From Patellaria atrata CBS 101060 (taxonomy: Eukaryota > Ascomycota > Dothideomycetes > Patellariales > Patellariaceae), in contig MU006113.1 of assembly GCA_010093705.1 (NCBI GenBank), positions 243,165 to 307,164 on the forward strand: a stretch of DNA of 64,000 nt, written 5' to 3'. The position numbers and the translations under genes were made by a program. Positions within the stretch are counted from its first letter, which is position 1. Every line of letters begins with the position of its first letter. The notes beneath the pieces are model-generated. The model was not told the DNA's origin and ran no database searches. It was given only the letters and a program-made list of their open reading frames with translations. This document shows, in pieces, positions 36,601 through 48,149 of the stretch.

Positions 36601-37059
36601 CTACTTACGACCGAGCGGCTTAGCCCTCTTGGAGATAGATTTAGCCTGGCTCTGTTTGATCTTTGCAAGACGTGCCCTTTACGAAAGTTAATATACCATA
36701 CGTCCTTTTGTTGAAGACGGGTAAATTGCTTACTCTTCGGCGGCCTCGCGCTCGAGACGCTTCACTTCTTCTCTAGCACCCCTCACAGCACCTCTTGCTT
36801 GAATAAGTGCTCTGTCTGCATCTCGTTCAGCGGCCTCTGCCCTTAACACTCGCTCACGGGCTCCAACAATAGAAGGATCCTCCTGTCGATTGAAGAGGCC
36901 GCGGCGAGGGCTGGTGTGATTATCCCGGTCAGAGACGGAAGATGATGAACGGCGACGGCCGAATAGAGTACTGCTGCGCTTGGGAGTCGTATCGGTCCTG
37001 GTTGCACGGCTATTAGCCGTGGTGTGGTCGGCAGAATGGCGATTTCCGAAGAGAGGCAT
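36601..37059 (-). CDS. Small conserved fungal protein of unknown function
   Basis: Two exons (37059-36734, 36676-36601) total 402 nt, 133 residues. The N-terminal half is Ser/Arg-rich with a basic GRRRSSSSVSDRDNHTSPRR stretch. The second half is a charged helix (ARERVLRAEAAERDADRALI, VRGAREEVKRLEREAAEEAR) likely to form a coiled coil, and the end is basic (SQAKSISKRAKPLGRK). I recall similar short proteins in other Pezizomycotina but know no function. The frame, intron and codon use support a real gene. The helix next to the basic tail could bind nucleic acid or membranes, but that is a guess. Confidence 0.75.
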
Positions 37060-37702
37060 GGTTGAGGCTCAAGTTATATACGAAATTTCCCGAATAGAGT
37101 TGTAGAACTTTGAAGATAGAGGTTACGGAAGTCTGCTGATTTTTAAAAAGACGATATATAGAAGTCTGATAAGTAACAAAGTAAAGCGATCACTGTCGGA
37201 GTTTTATACTGTTGATCGTCAGTTCTCCAAATCCTGAATTTGAGCTGGTGTGAGGGCTAATCCGATGACGTCGCTGAAGGTGTGCATCACCTCCACCAAC
37301 TTTTGGCCGTTCCCATGATTTGCGCCACATCAATCTGAAACAAATGATGCAGCGAGGCACTATCTGGAAATTCCTTTGATGCCATTTCAAGATTTGAGGC
37401 TGTTGAGTACACTTAGGAGACCTCTATTAATTCTGAAGCGCTTTGATCGCTTTGGAAGCTTATGAGATGAGGTTTCTACAGCTCAACATCTGGCTTCGTA
37501 AAGATAAGAATAACCACAAGGTATGCATACTCTCTACTGAAGAGATGGCCGTGACATAGCCAAATTACCTTCTCAATTGCATTTGGGCAGGATGCGCGAA
37601 GGGAATAAGCCCAATCCTTTGAACGCTTGATCGAGGTTTCCATTGTTCAAGTCACTCCGCAATGTAAGGAATAGTTGACGATTCTTAGCACTGTTTGAGA
37701 TG
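37060..37702. other. Intergenic region
   Basis: About 640 bp that holds the promoter of the small protein gene and the 3' region of the TPR gene. Nothing else recognised. Confidence 0.4.
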
Positions 37703-39213
37703 CTAAAGCTTGAAGTCCACGCTCTCCCGCTCCCACCCCGTTTCAGTTGGCTCTTTATCGGCCAATCTAGCCGCCAATTCCATTTTCGAAACGTGTGGTT
37801 TCTCTGAGCATAGTTCATACACTGTAGCAAGGTTGAATGTTAGGGAGTGGAACGATGGACCAGTATTGGCTATGGAGCTTAGCAAGTCGCGTGCCTAGAG
37901 TGGTCAACAACCATAATATACCACATGGAAGAGGATGTACTTACCTCCCCCACGTATCCGGTATACAGTTTACATATTGCCAAATTCTGCAAGATCATCG
38001 CATCGTCGGGATCGGCGTTATGTAGATCAGCCCATGCGTCCGCTGCAGCCCTATAGTTTCCTCCAACTGTCAAGATCAATGCTTTTACTATTCCGTTGGC
38101 TTCAGCCTCATCTGAAGATGATAATGAGAGACATCTCTTGGCGGCATCCACGTCCCCTACCTTAAGCCACACCATTGCCTCCAGCTCATGTACCTTCCGC
38201 AAGGACTTCATATCGCCTTCAGTATCGGCTCGTAAGGTACGCAGATGTCGGGCAGCCCCTTCTAGGTCTCCCATCTCAATCAACGCGCTTGCCACTCGAA
38301 CACCTAATTCCTCCAACCTAGCTGTCCACAGGTCTTTTTCTACAGCGTCAACGGCTTTGAGGATTGCTGTTCGTGCATCACGTGCAAGTTCGTAGTAGCC
38401 CATGATGCCTCTCCTTCCTTCCCCGAAGCCATGTGCTTGGAGACGCACCGCTAGAACTCGTAATTCCCATGGGACAAGATGCTCATTCGTAAGCGGGTGT
38501 CGATACAGTGATCTACTCAGGTCGCCTAATACCTTTGCTTCCTGTGCTGCCAGCGCATGTTGACCGAGAACCGTCAAGCATGATAAACGTGTGTAAAGCA
38601 AAGCGAAGATTTGCTGGTAATCTGTGGGATCTGTGCTATCGGAGAGAGCGTGGACTGCAGCAATTGCTGCGTGTCGGAAGTGACCATTGCGGAGGAGAGC
38701 TGATATGGGGGTAGATGGGTCAGGTTGGTGGGCGGATTGGATGAAAGGAGGGGGAATGGTCGTTGGCGGAAGATTATGGTAATTAAGAGGTTGTAAGATG
38801 TACGAGAAGTCGCGTGGAGGGACATCGCCTAGTGTCTGACTTGCAAGAAGATTTGAAGAGGTGGATCTTGGTGAGGTTAATGATATGGATGGTGATATTG
38901 GTCGTCGAGCATTTTGAGGAGGCGGTGAAAGCACGGAATCGGCAGCTGAGGGAGGTTCAGATGTAACACCTAGAGGACTGTGAGTTTAGCTGATGCATAA
39001 TCCATACTGAGTGCTTTCTTACTCTTCTACTGGTGCATCTAGTGGACCTTTGGTAGATCGGCGTGGTGTAGCAACTGGTAATCGTATTAATTTTCAGGCT
39101 TATTGCATGCATCGGAGCTTGTGCGGTATGACTCTGTGGCTTAACTTACCTCGTCTCCTTTCATCGGCAGAAGACAACCTGGTATGGGTCTTTGAGCGCG
39201 AAGGAGAGTCCAT
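37703..39213 (-). CDS. TRAPPC12-like TPR protein
   Basis: Four exons (39213-39150, 39074-39023, 38977-37945, 37894-37703) total 1341 nt, 446 residues. The N-terminal ~90 residues are Ser/Pro-rich. Then helical repeats typical of TPR proteins follow: LLRNGHFRHAAIAAVHAL, LLYTRLSCLTVLGQHALAAQ, ALIEMGDLEGAARHLRTL, MVWLKVGDVDAAKRCL and LILTVGGNYRAAADAW. They end with MILQNLAICKLYTGYVGEAR and FHSLTFNLATVYELCSE, which is the conserved C-terminus of TRAPPC12 (TTC15), a subunit of a TRAPP tethering complex that works in ER-to-Golgi traffic. The start is the ATG at 39213; a GTG at 38934 is not a start. The splice before DPLGVTSE uses the CACAG acceptor to keep the frame. Confidence 0.85.
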
Positions 39214-40071
39214 GTTCAGTTATTCACTCGTATTCCCAATTTATCCTAAAGGGGAGTTTGTTGTTGTAGATCGCTAGATCGATTCAACTTACTCTTAGGG
39301 GGTCCGATTGCAGGAAGCTTCACGTGCTTTATTAGGCAAGTGAGAATGAACAGATGAGCAAATAGTAGAACTAGTAGTTGAGGGAGATGAATAGATGAGA
39401 TGTCAGCACGCGCGAGTTCATGGCAGTTTTTGGCAGTTTGATGCATTAATTGGCAATTCAATCAGCGATATCGGATTGTTGGATGATATGAGATGCATTT
39501 GACACGACATCATTGGGCCAAGCACGCCAACCTGTTCCCAAAGCGCCTCCGCAAACCAAAAGTTGACAAGGGTACCCCCCTCCGCACCGGTCTTGCATCC
39601 CCATCAGCAAAAAACCTGTGCGTTGCTCTATTTCGTGACTCAAAGGGAATCTATCAAAACACCACCACTCCCCCTCTCCCCACCTCTGATTGTTTGTCCT
39701 TCCTTTTCCTCATTCAATTGATGGTCTAGTACTGTATTCCTCATAATGTAAGTCAATATCTCAATCCTCAATTCAGTAAAGCCCTTGAGCGCATTGTTGG
39801 TCACTCCACTACCATATATCCTCAATTTCCTTACATTGTGCTCTTGACTGTGACCTTCAGAAGTGTTCTCCTGTCATCCTCCTCATAAAGAGAGAATTAC
39901 ATCTGCTTCCACTGCTTTTTTTCTGATGTATGACCTGCTTCGCAAATTCTTCTTTTCGCCATCTTTGTCACCTCCGTTCGTCCTCGGCATAATACTAATC
40001 CACGTCTTCAGATAGTTTCCTTTACCAAAGGGCCCGTCAAGATTCAGACACGTTCTCTCTTCAAATCAAAA
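39214..40071. other. Divergent promoter region of TRAPPC12-like gene and ILV2
   Basis: About 860 bp between divergent starts. It holds a CPC1/Gcn4-type site (39636-39642, listed separately). The last 100 bp before ILV2 are pyrimidine-rich. No other feature. Confidence 0.45.
39636..39642 (+). promoter_or_regulatory. CPC1/Gcn4-type site TGACTCA
   Basis: A perfect TGACTCA lies about 430 bp upstream of the ILV2 start. In fungi this heptamer binds the cross-pathway control factor Gcn4/CPC1, which induces amino acid synthesis genes under starvation. The link to ILV2 is inference from its position. Confidence 0.55.
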
Positions 40072-42262
40072 ATGTTGTCCCAATCGCGGCAATGCCGCGC
40101 CACTATGCAGTGCCTGAATGCTGCGAGGCAACTCTCTACTACATCCGTACGATCAGCAAAGTCCCCATACGGGAAGATAATGAAAGCTGCAACAACAACC
40201 ACACGGGAGACGACGAAACGACCACAGAGCACAGCAGCCGTAGCAGCTACCTATGAACGACCTCTTCCCAGTCCGGCTTTCAATAGGGAGGACATGCGAT
40301 ATAATGATATCCAACCTCTAAGACCGTTTCGACAACCGGAGATGGATCATTCATTTGTGGGAATGAAAGGAGGAGAAATATTTCATGAAATGATGTTACG
40401 GCATGGTGTGAAACATATCTGTACGTATCGACTACTAATCATCCTCAATGTGCAGTATCACTAACCCATCGCTAGTTGGATATCCAGGAGGAGCCATTCT
40501 TCCAGTTTTCGACGCCATTTATAATTCGAAACATTTCAACTTCGTTCTACCTAGACATGAACAAGGTGCTGGTCATATGGCTGAGGGTTATGCTCGCGCA
40601 TCAGGCAAACCTGGCGTTGTTTTGGTAACCTCCGGTCCGGGAGCTACCAACGTAGTGACCCCAATGCAAGATGCTCTTATGGATGGTACCCCTATGGTCG
40701 TCTTCTGCGGTCAAGTTGTTACTACAGCTATTGGTTCGGATGCGTTCCAAGAAGCCGACATGGTCGGTATCTCTAGAGCTTGCACGAAATGGAACGTAAT
40801 GGTCAAGAATATTGCTGAACTTCCCAGACGGATAAATGAGGCCTTTGAGATTGCCACTACGGGAAGACCCGGTCCAGTTCTTGTGGATCTTCCTAAGGAT
40901 GTAACTGGAGCTATTCTCTCGAGGCCAATTCCAATCTCGAGCACGCTACCCACACATCCAAGTGCTGCAACAATTGCCGCCAGAGAACTCAGCAGACAAC
41001 AGCTTGAAGGGTCCATTAAACGTACTGCTGATCTCATCAATATGGCCAAGAAGCCGGTTGTTTACGCCGGTCAAGGTATCGTCCAGTCACCTAATGGTCC
41101 CGAGCTGTTGAGAGAACTGTCCGAAAAGGCTTGTATTCCTGTAACGACAACTCTCCAAGGTCTCGGAGGCTTCGACGAGCTGGACGAAAAGTCTCTTCAT
41201 ATGCTAGGTATGCACGGTTCTGCATTTGCGAACCTAGCTATGCAAGAAGCCGACCTTATTCTAGCTCTGGGTGCTCGATTTGATGATCGTATTACCGGAG
41301 CGGTTGGTCGATTCGCTCCTGCTGCAAAGGCTGCTGCAGCTGAGGGTCGCGGCGGTATCGTGCATTTCGAAATCATGCCAAAGAACATTAATAAGGTTGT
41401 GCAAGCTACTGAGGCCGTGGAAGGAGATGTTGGAACAAACCTTTCCATGCTTCTTCCACACGTTAACAAAGTTTCAGAACGTTCCGAATGGTTTACACAG
41501 ATCAAGGACTGGAAGGAACGTTTCCCTTGGGCTTATGAGAAGGAGACCCCCGGCGGGCTTATCAAGCCTCAAACCGTCATTTCCAAAGTTAGCGATCTGA
41601 CTAAGGACATCAAGGAGAACACTATCATCGCGACAGGAGTTGGTCAACATCAAATGTGGGCAGCACAACATTTCCGATGGCGACATCCTCGCTCGATGAT
41701 CACGTCCGGTGGTCTCGGGACGATGGGCTTTGGTCTCCCAGGAGCAATTGGCGCTAAAGTTGCCAAACCTGAAGCTTTAGTGATCGACATCGACGGCGAT
41801 GCCTCTTTCAGCATGACACTTACTGAGCTATCTACCGCTGCAGAGTTCAACATCGGGGTTAAGATCATCGTCCTTAACAACGAGGAGCAGGGTATGGTCA
41901 CTCAGTGGCAAACTCTGTTCTACGAAGACCGATTCTCACATACGCATCAACGTAATGCCGACTTCGTAAAACTTGGGGATGCGATGGGTGTTCAAGCTGA
42001 TAGATGTATCAAGCTGGAAGATCTCGAGGACAAGTTAAAATGGCTGCTGTTTGAAACCGACGGTCCCGCGCTCCTAGAAATCGTAACAGACCAGAAAGTA
42101 CCTGTACTTCCTATGGTGCCTGGAGGAAATGCGCTACATGAGTTTATCGCGTACGACGAGGGTAAGCATCATCACATTCGTATTATATACCCAACCGCTA
42201 ATTAGATCACAGAGAAAGCAAAGGAAAGGAGAGCGCAAACAAAGGCTCGCTCTGGTAGATGA
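40072..42262 (+). CDS. ilv2: Acetolactate synthase catalytic subunit
   Basis: Three exons (40072-40420, 40476-42161, 42213-42262) total 2085 nt, 694 residues. The Ser/Arg-rich N-terminus reads as a mitochondrial targeting peptide. The TPP-dependent core has GYPGGAILPVFDAIYNS, the catalytic Glu in PRHEQGAGHMAEGYA and VTSGPGATN. It also has the TPP-binding segment IDGDASFSMTLTEL..NN, and QGMVTQWQ near the active site. The enzyme condenses pyruvate to acetolactate, or pyruvate with 2-oxobutyrate, the first common step of branched-chain amino acid synthesis in mitochondria. The short last exon gives EKAKERRAQTKARSGR. The residue that aligns with Pro197 of the Arabidopsis enzyme (GQV-P) reads Val here (GQVVTTAIG). 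Confidence 0.97.
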
Positions 42263-42782
42263 TTAAACCATGATTTCTTACATACTTGCATATTGATGGC
42301 ATTTGGGTGGCAAAGGGGGTTTTGGGCGTCTGTGTTATGAAAAAGGGGCAAAGGTTTTGGCTATTATTTTTGCTTCCATATTTGCTTCCTGCAAGGTTAA
42401 GCATTTCTGCTGTTCTTCAAGCATAGTTCAAGTTCAGTCACGGAAAGTGAATGTATCCATTTCATGTATAAATTAAAGAGAGTGAAGTTGAAGGGACAAT
42501 AAAGTTTCCATTATATGAGGCGAATATATATCACGTATCTTATTTTCCCGTGCGGTGTTCGATGACGTTGGAGGCGATGCTGCGCCTGCGGACAAGGATG
42601 AGCGTAGTTCTGTGTGTGTGTTTAACAAACTTGACGTCCCATCCAATCCAAGCACCCCCTCAACTAGAAACTCCCCTCCCTCATATCATATACTTCCAGT
42701 TTTCACCCTAACCCGAATAAAAATCAATATTTCTCTTGTACTCTCTATATCCTCAGTCTTCTATAAAACTTGCATTTTCAAT
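42263..42782. other. Intergenic region ILV2 - Kes1
   Basis: About 520 bp holding the ILV2 3' region and the Kes1 promoter. A TG repeat (42611-42620) and AT-rich tracts are present. No further feature recognised. Confidence 0.4.
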
Positions 42783-44209
42783 ATGAGTTCTTCCCAGCAA
42801 GAAGGTGCTGCAGTACCTGCGTCGGCTAAGGGATCATGGTCTTCATTTCTAAAGGTGTGTTCTATGGCAACCATAAGCAATTGGAAATAGTAACTAATAG
42901 TATGTCTCGTTCAGTCCATAGCTTCCTTCAATGGAGATCTTTCAACCATGACCGCACCCCCTTTTATCCTCTCTTCCACTTCCCTAGTCGAATACTCCTC
43001 TTACTGGGCAGAGCACCCCTCTCTTTTCGTCGCCCCCACTAGTGAGCAGGATCCTGCGAAACGGGCGATGCTAGTGCTCAAATGGTTTCTTAGCACTTTG
43101 AAGCAGCAATATAGCAGTCGTAATGAGAAGTTGGGCAGCGAGAAGAAGCCTCTAAATCCATTTTTGGGGGAGTTGTTCTTGGGGAGGTGGAATGACGAAG
43201 CCGGGGAGACGCAACTAGTGAGCGAACAAGTGAGGTATGTGTATATCTTGATATCTGCTTTGCGTAGCACATGCGAATCATCGGTCCTAAACCGAAGATG
43301 TTTTTCAAGAGTTCAGGACGCGCATGCTAACCGTTCTGGATCTTCATAGCCATCATCCCCCCGTCACAGCCTATAGCATCTGGAACGACAAACACGGCAT
43401 CAGACTCCAAGGCTATAATGCACAAAAAGCGTCGGTCTCAAGTACTATCAATGTCAAAGTAAGTCTCAACACACTTTCCTTCCAGTGAATCATGCTCTAA
43501 TCCAAAACCCCAGCAAATCGGTCACGCAATCCTCCACATCGACGCCTTTGACGAAGACTACCTCATAACTCTCCCCTCGCTCCACATAGAAGGCCTTATC
43601 ACCGGCTCCCCCTTCGTCGAGCTAAACCGGACATCCTACATCCAATCCTCCTCCGGCTACACCGCCAAAATCGACTACAAAGGCCGAGGCTGGCTCTCCG
43701 GCAAGAAAAACACCTTCAGCGCGACCCTCTTCCCCAGCGGCAAGGAAAAAGAAGTTCTCTACACCGTTGAGGGCCAATGGAACGATAGCTTCACCATAAA
43801 AGGCTCGATGAAGAACGTAGTCGAGAAGTTCGACGCCAAGGCCGCAAAGATCTCGCCCCTTCTCATCGCCGACCTGGAAGAGCAAGACAGCATGGAGTCC
43901 CGCCGGGCCTGGGCTAAAGTGGCGGCCGCTATCAGCAAGGGCGACATGGATGCCACGTCCCGCGAGAAGAGCCTCATCGAGAACGCGCAACGCGAGATGC
44001 GCAAGAAGGAGAAGGAGGAAAATAGGGAATGGGAGCGCAGGTTCTTCACAAGGAAGGAGACGAGTCCGGTCTTCGAGGCGCTGGTGAAGAAGGGTGGGTT
44101 GCAGGAGGAGCTGGATCTGGATAAGACGAGTGGGGTCTGGGCTTTCGATTCGGAGAAAGCGAGCAGTGTGAAGCCACCGTTTAGGAAGGAGATCCCGACA
44201 GAGGTGTAG
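42783..44209 (+). CDS. kes1: Oxysterol-binding protein Kes1/Osh4
   Basis: Four exons (42783-42854, 42915-43234, 43350-43458, 43514-44209) total 1197 nt, 398 residues, close to the ~430 of the short Osh4 class. It has no PH domain. The signature [12 protein letters not shown] spans the second exon junction, so splicing there is needed to make it. Other family blocks are [31 protein letters not shown], the C-terminal [10 protein letters not shown] and PPFRKE. The family binds sterol and phosphatidylinositol 4-phosphate and exchanges them between Golgi, ER and plasma membrane. The last exon is GC-rich. Confidence 0.95.
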
Positions 44210-44944
44210 AAAGGAGGTGAGGTGGATTTAATTGGATGGTATGGATGAGCAAGCTGATTTGTAACCTCCTCTTTGTAATAATGTGTAGTCTCTTCACCCG
44301 TTCTGCTTTTCAGGGGTAAAGGTTCCAGTATCTTAGGTATAGGCGAATTAGCTCAGGAAATCGAGACACTCATCCCCTCGAATTCAAACCTGAACCAGCG
44401 GTAATGGTTCAAATAACCCTAGAATAAACATGTGAGAATACAATCGCTATCACTCAACCCGACTTTCTCGCTTTGCTGCTTTGCTGCTTTCGCCCCGAGA
44501 CCTCCTTCTTCGGGTGGTAGGGTTGCTGTTGCGTGGGTGACGGTGGTAGAATAGGTACAGGAGAGGGGCGTCTTTAGGCGCTATACTCTCTTGTCATCTC
44601 TGAATTTATAGACATGTTATCTTGAATAACCGGGGAAGGGGGGATTCTGTAGGATTATATAGCATAGTGGGTTCAAGGCTTAGGCGATTGCTATCAGCGA
44701 AACGGAAAAGTATGAAGCACTTCAAGAGCATTCGAGATGGAAGAGCTATCTCTTTCTAACAAAATCTAGATCTTCTTTTGCGATTATGGTACTGTACAGT
44801 TTACTATCTACTTCCAATCGATCATGTACACCATCTAATCATATGTACAGTACAGTACACCGTCCTCGACATCGTCCGTATGTACTACCAACCATAACAG
44901 CGTGCAACTACGATCATCTTTCCATCCCTCATTAACCCAAGTAC
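44210..44944. other. Convergent 3' intergenic region (Kes1 / lipase)
   Basis: About 730 bp between two convergent genes. It contains a GTACTGTAC motif and a doubled GTACAGTACAGTAC (listed separately). No gene recognised. Confidence 0.45.
44789..44858. repeat. Cluster of the GTACTGTAC motif
   Basis: GTACTGTAC at 44789-44797, then overlapping GTACAGTAC copies at 44845-44853 and 44850-44858, reading GTACAGTACAGTAC. The motif is over-represented in noncoding DNA of this window (see findings). The role is unknown. Confidence 0.7.
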
Positions 44945-46930
44945 TCACCCCTCCGTCTTCTTCTTCCCCCTTTTCTTCTTATCCCCAAAATCCCTCCCAG
45001 CCTGCTCCTTATTGACGACTCCCCCGACCGGTTTCCCGGTCATAACCTTGATCCCGTTAAGCTCAACCTTAGCGTCGCTCGCTACACTCTTTACTGATTC
45101 GAAACTGGGCTTCCTCGAGGAACTCCTCGCCCTAACATCCGACAGTGGCTGCTTCTCGACAAACGGATCTTCAGACGCGGGGAAAGAACTCATATCCGTC
45201 CTCGTTTCCGTTTCGGCATCAAGTTCATCGGCGTCACTGCTCCACCAGCCCTCAGGCATACGCATGCTCTTTATCCCGCTTGCGTTGCTCGTCCCAGACG
45301 TCGCGGTATCACCCTTGACCACGCTCGCAAAGTCCGGTTTACCGTTTTCCACGTCCTCAGGGTCCATCGGCGCGGTGGCGTTCGAATGCAATATATTTTC
45401 GCTGACCTTTTTAGATGACACGTCGGGGCTATCAGCCTCTACGTCCGTGTTGCTGATCGAGTATTTACGGTCTAGAGTCGGCGAGAAGGGGCGAAAACCT
45501 GGGTATGCGCCTTCGTTGTTTTGTGCATCAGCGTATTGGTCGAGTGCGGAGAAAACATGGGGGAATACGAGGTCTGCAACGTCGTGGGCCCAGAGGAAGT
45601 CGAGATGCTCGTAGTGCGGGATCTCACGGGCGATGGTATGTTTGGGTAATTCTTTGAGCATGACCTTGATGTCGACAAGAGAATCCGAGCCACCGTAGAC
45701 AAGCATAATGGGGGTTTTGATATTGCGGGTTGGGAACTTGGCCACTTTATAGTACTGGGCGCCGTTGCTGAGGGAGAAAGGTGCATGGGTCTCGTCGTCG
45801 TACATCTGGAATTTCCCGTTCTTTATGATCTGAAACCAGTGTACCACACTCTTGACTGACGTGAAAGAGTAAAGATGTGGGTATGCGGCGAGCTTTTGGT
45901 GGGGGGATATGTTCTTCGCTGTCCAACCAAAAAGGAAAGCGAGAGACATGTCAATGAACCGGATAAAGATTGGGGGATAAAGTATAGCTTGCCACATTGT
46001 GGTTGATGGAAGTATGGCCCGGCGACCGAAGGCGAGAAAAAGAGCGTCGGGAGAAGCCTTTACCATAGAATCAACGATCCCAGTGGTCAATCCGTGAGGT
46101 GACATTGCTGGAGCTAAGGCAATGAAAGCGTTAACTTTATCGTTAAGTGTAGGATGGATCGATAATGTAGCAAAAGCCTGAGCAGTCCCTTGGGAAAAGC
46201 CGATATAGCTTAGTGTAGGCTGGTTAGTGGTGGAAAGGATGTAATCGATGCTGTTAGGAATATCATGAAAAGCAAATTGATCCATGGAAAAATTCCAAAA
46301 CTTGTTCGACGTAGGAGCATGCTTTACATTCTTTTTGGAGTACTTGTTACCTCGATTGTTACCGAACTGTAGATAGTTAGTATGACACCCCGCGTTAGCT
46401 TGAGTTGGCAGATATGTACTAACCCAAACATCGTATCCCCTCTCTACGAGCTCGAATGGTAGGCATCTCTCCTTATCTGTCAAACAAACCCAAACCTCAC
46501 TGTTCATCATCAATCCATGATGCATATACACCACCTTCTTCCTCAACCCGTCTCTACCGCTATTGACTCGTCGATCTTCCTCTCCTCTCTTCCAACCCAG
46601 TCTATGCAATCCTAGTAGATACCCATCTTTAGTCTGTACAATATGCTCCTCTGCGTAGTAACCAAATAAAGCGCAAAGCTCGACGAAGTCTGATGCTTGG
46701 GCGATAGAAGTGACGAGGGCTTTCTTCCGATTCCGTGAACGACGCCCTTGGGGGGAAGAGAGATAGTTGAATGCTTTACGAGAGCTCTGATAGCAAAAAC
46801 GTATTATGGGACCTGGAAGAGCGAGCGTGATGATATAGATGAGAGACTCGAGACCGATAAGGATAAAAGATCCAAGGAGAGCGATGTATTCCCGAAGATG
46901 GAGACGACCGATGAAAGGAATCCGTGGCAT
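44945..46930 (-). CDS. Steryl ester hydrolase-type lipase
   Basis: Start ATG at 46930 (a TTG seven codons upstream in frame is not a start). A 57-bp intron (46423-46367) is a whole number of codons, so the unspliced frame stays open. Splicing gives the family motif DVWFGNNRGNKYS instead of an inserted stretch. The product is 642 residues. A membrane anchor lies near residues 12-45. The alpha/beta-hydrolase lipase domain has MHHGLMMNSE, the nucleophile in IGFSQGTAQAF (Ser near residue 226), an Asp in VYGGSDSLVD and a His in HYEHLDFLWA. This matches Yeh1/Yeh2/Tgl1-type enzymes that hydrolyse steryl esters. The last ~150 residues are hydrophilic and disordered, ending in a Lys-rich tail. Confidence 0.9.
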   Translation of the reverse strand: MPRIPFIGRLHLREYIALLGSFILIGLESLIYIITLALPGPIIRFCYQSSRKAFNYLSSPQGRRSRNRKKALVTSIAQASDFVELCALFGYYAEEHIVQTKDGYLLGLHRLGWKRGEEDRRVNSGRDGLRKKVVYMHHGLMMNSEVWVCLTDKERCLPFELVERGYDVWVSTYLPTQANAGCHTNYLQFGNNRGNKYSKKNVKHAPTSNKFWNFSMDQFAFHDIPNSIDYILSTTNQPTLSYIGFSQGTAQAFATLSIHPTLNDKVNAFIALAPAMSPHGLTTGIVDSMVKASPDALFLAFGRRAILPSTTMWQAILYPPIFIRFIDMSLAFLFGWTAKNISPHQKLAAYPHLYSFTSVKSVVHWFQIIKNGKFQMYDDETHAPFSLSNGAQYYKVAKFPTRNIKTPIMLVYGGSDSLVDIKVMLKELPKHTIAREIPHYEHLDFLWAHDVADLVFPHVFSALDQYADAQNNEGAYPGFRPFSPTLDRKYSISNTDVEADSPDVSSKKVSENILHSNATAPMDPEDVENGKPDFASVVKGDTATSGTSNASGIKSMRMPEGWWSSDADELDAETETRTDMSSFPASEDPFVEKQPLSDVRARSSSRKPSFESVKSVASDAKVELNGIKVMTGKPVGGVVNKEQAGRDFGDKKKRGKKKTEG

Positions 46931-47611
46931 GATCAGAACACTCTGTTTCAAAGGGATTGTAGAACTAGTTGTTGAGCGTACCTAGTCTCTGTGTTGCGGA
47001 GTAACAGCAGATGAGATGGTAATTATATGGGATGATAATACTTCCAAAGCAAGCAGGAGACAACAGCTTTATAAATGACCGTTCATGGAAAGTAGCTTCG
47101 ACATGTGAACACATACGTACTGTACATGATCCAGTTCTGACATAAATCGAGCTCAATAACCCGTGGATGAAGAAGCTCCAAAAGGTTCAGAGAAGAGCGA
47201 GTCGTCGTCGTCCATTCGCCCAACAACATATTAGTACTAGTGGCTGACGTCGTTCAGGGACGAAAACCGAACCCTTAAGCCTGAGCATGTGATAGCGCCT
47301 AAGGGTCCGTGCGCGCGGCCAGGAACAAAGCGGAAAGTGCCGAGGAATCTGCGGAGTTTTCTTGAAGAATTCCATTTGCCGAGTACCGTCATCTGCCGAT
47401 TCCTCACAGCCGAAACGGGACGAGACGGGAGCTTGAACGCGCCGACACTGGCGGCCCGTGCATACGGATCCAAAGCCGCCATACCTACCTTAAGGTAGCT
47501 CGCATTGTGAGACCATGAGCTTCTTCCAACCTTCACTGTTAATGTCTCTTCTCTAATGTGCCGATAATATATCTTCCTATCGCTCAATCGAATATAGGCA
47601 GCTCCTGGAAG
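46931..47611. other. Divergent region between lipase and PET191
   Basis: About 680 bp with both promoters. It has GTACTGTAC at 47117-47125 and a palindromic ACCTTAAGGT near 47487. No gene recognised. Confidence 0.4.
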
Positions 47612-48149
47612 ATGCCGCAGAGCTGCAAAGACCTTCGTGAGTCTACACCGATCCTAGTGTATCGCGCCAGTTCAAATAAATTTTGTGCTCATCCACTTGC
47701 ACTCATGACTTATTCTTCCGTTATTCCGCCCTGTACACTTAACTAACTATAGATTTTTAGGCGCCGCACTGGCCGAATGTCTCCAGAACTCTGATTGTAT
47801 CATGGTCTACCGTAACAGTCCCTCCGACTGCCTACGACCGCCACTCAAAGACACGCTCCCCACCAAGTGTCAGCAACTGCAGAAGGGTTACGCTCAGTGT
47901 AAACGCGGTCTAGTCGATATGAGGAAGCGCTTCAGGGGTAACAAACCCATTAGTACCTCCCTAGAACGCGAGAATGAGGATGGTTATCAGCTGTACGCTG
48001 GCAAGAGCGCGTACAAGCCTGTAGTATCGAGACCAGACGAGACCGTTACAGAAGAAGTGGACAGGTCGGGAAGGAAATTGAGAGAATATGTGACTGTGGG
48101 TGGGATTGAAAGCGAATACGATAATAGAGTGAATGAGAAAAAAAATTAA
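47612..48149 (+). CDS. pet191: Cytochrome c oxidase assembly factor Pet191/COA5
   Basis: A 25-nt first exon (47612-47636) and a second (47761-48149) give 414 nt, 137 residues. The 124-bp intron interrupts the first Cys motif; splicing gives MPQSCKDLRAALAECLQNSDC. The twin Cx9C arrangement is plain: CKDLRAALAEC and, later, CQQLQKGYAQC. These pairs form disulfides in the mitochondrial intermembrane space. Yeast Pet191 is needed to build complex IV. The last ~65 residues are charged and specific to filamentous fungi. The start choice is fixed by the SCKDLR motif right after the ATG. Confidence 0.92.

Noticed and set aside
38934-38934. GTG start for the TRAPPC12-like protein
   Set aside because: Two upstream exons join in frame back to an ATG at 39213.
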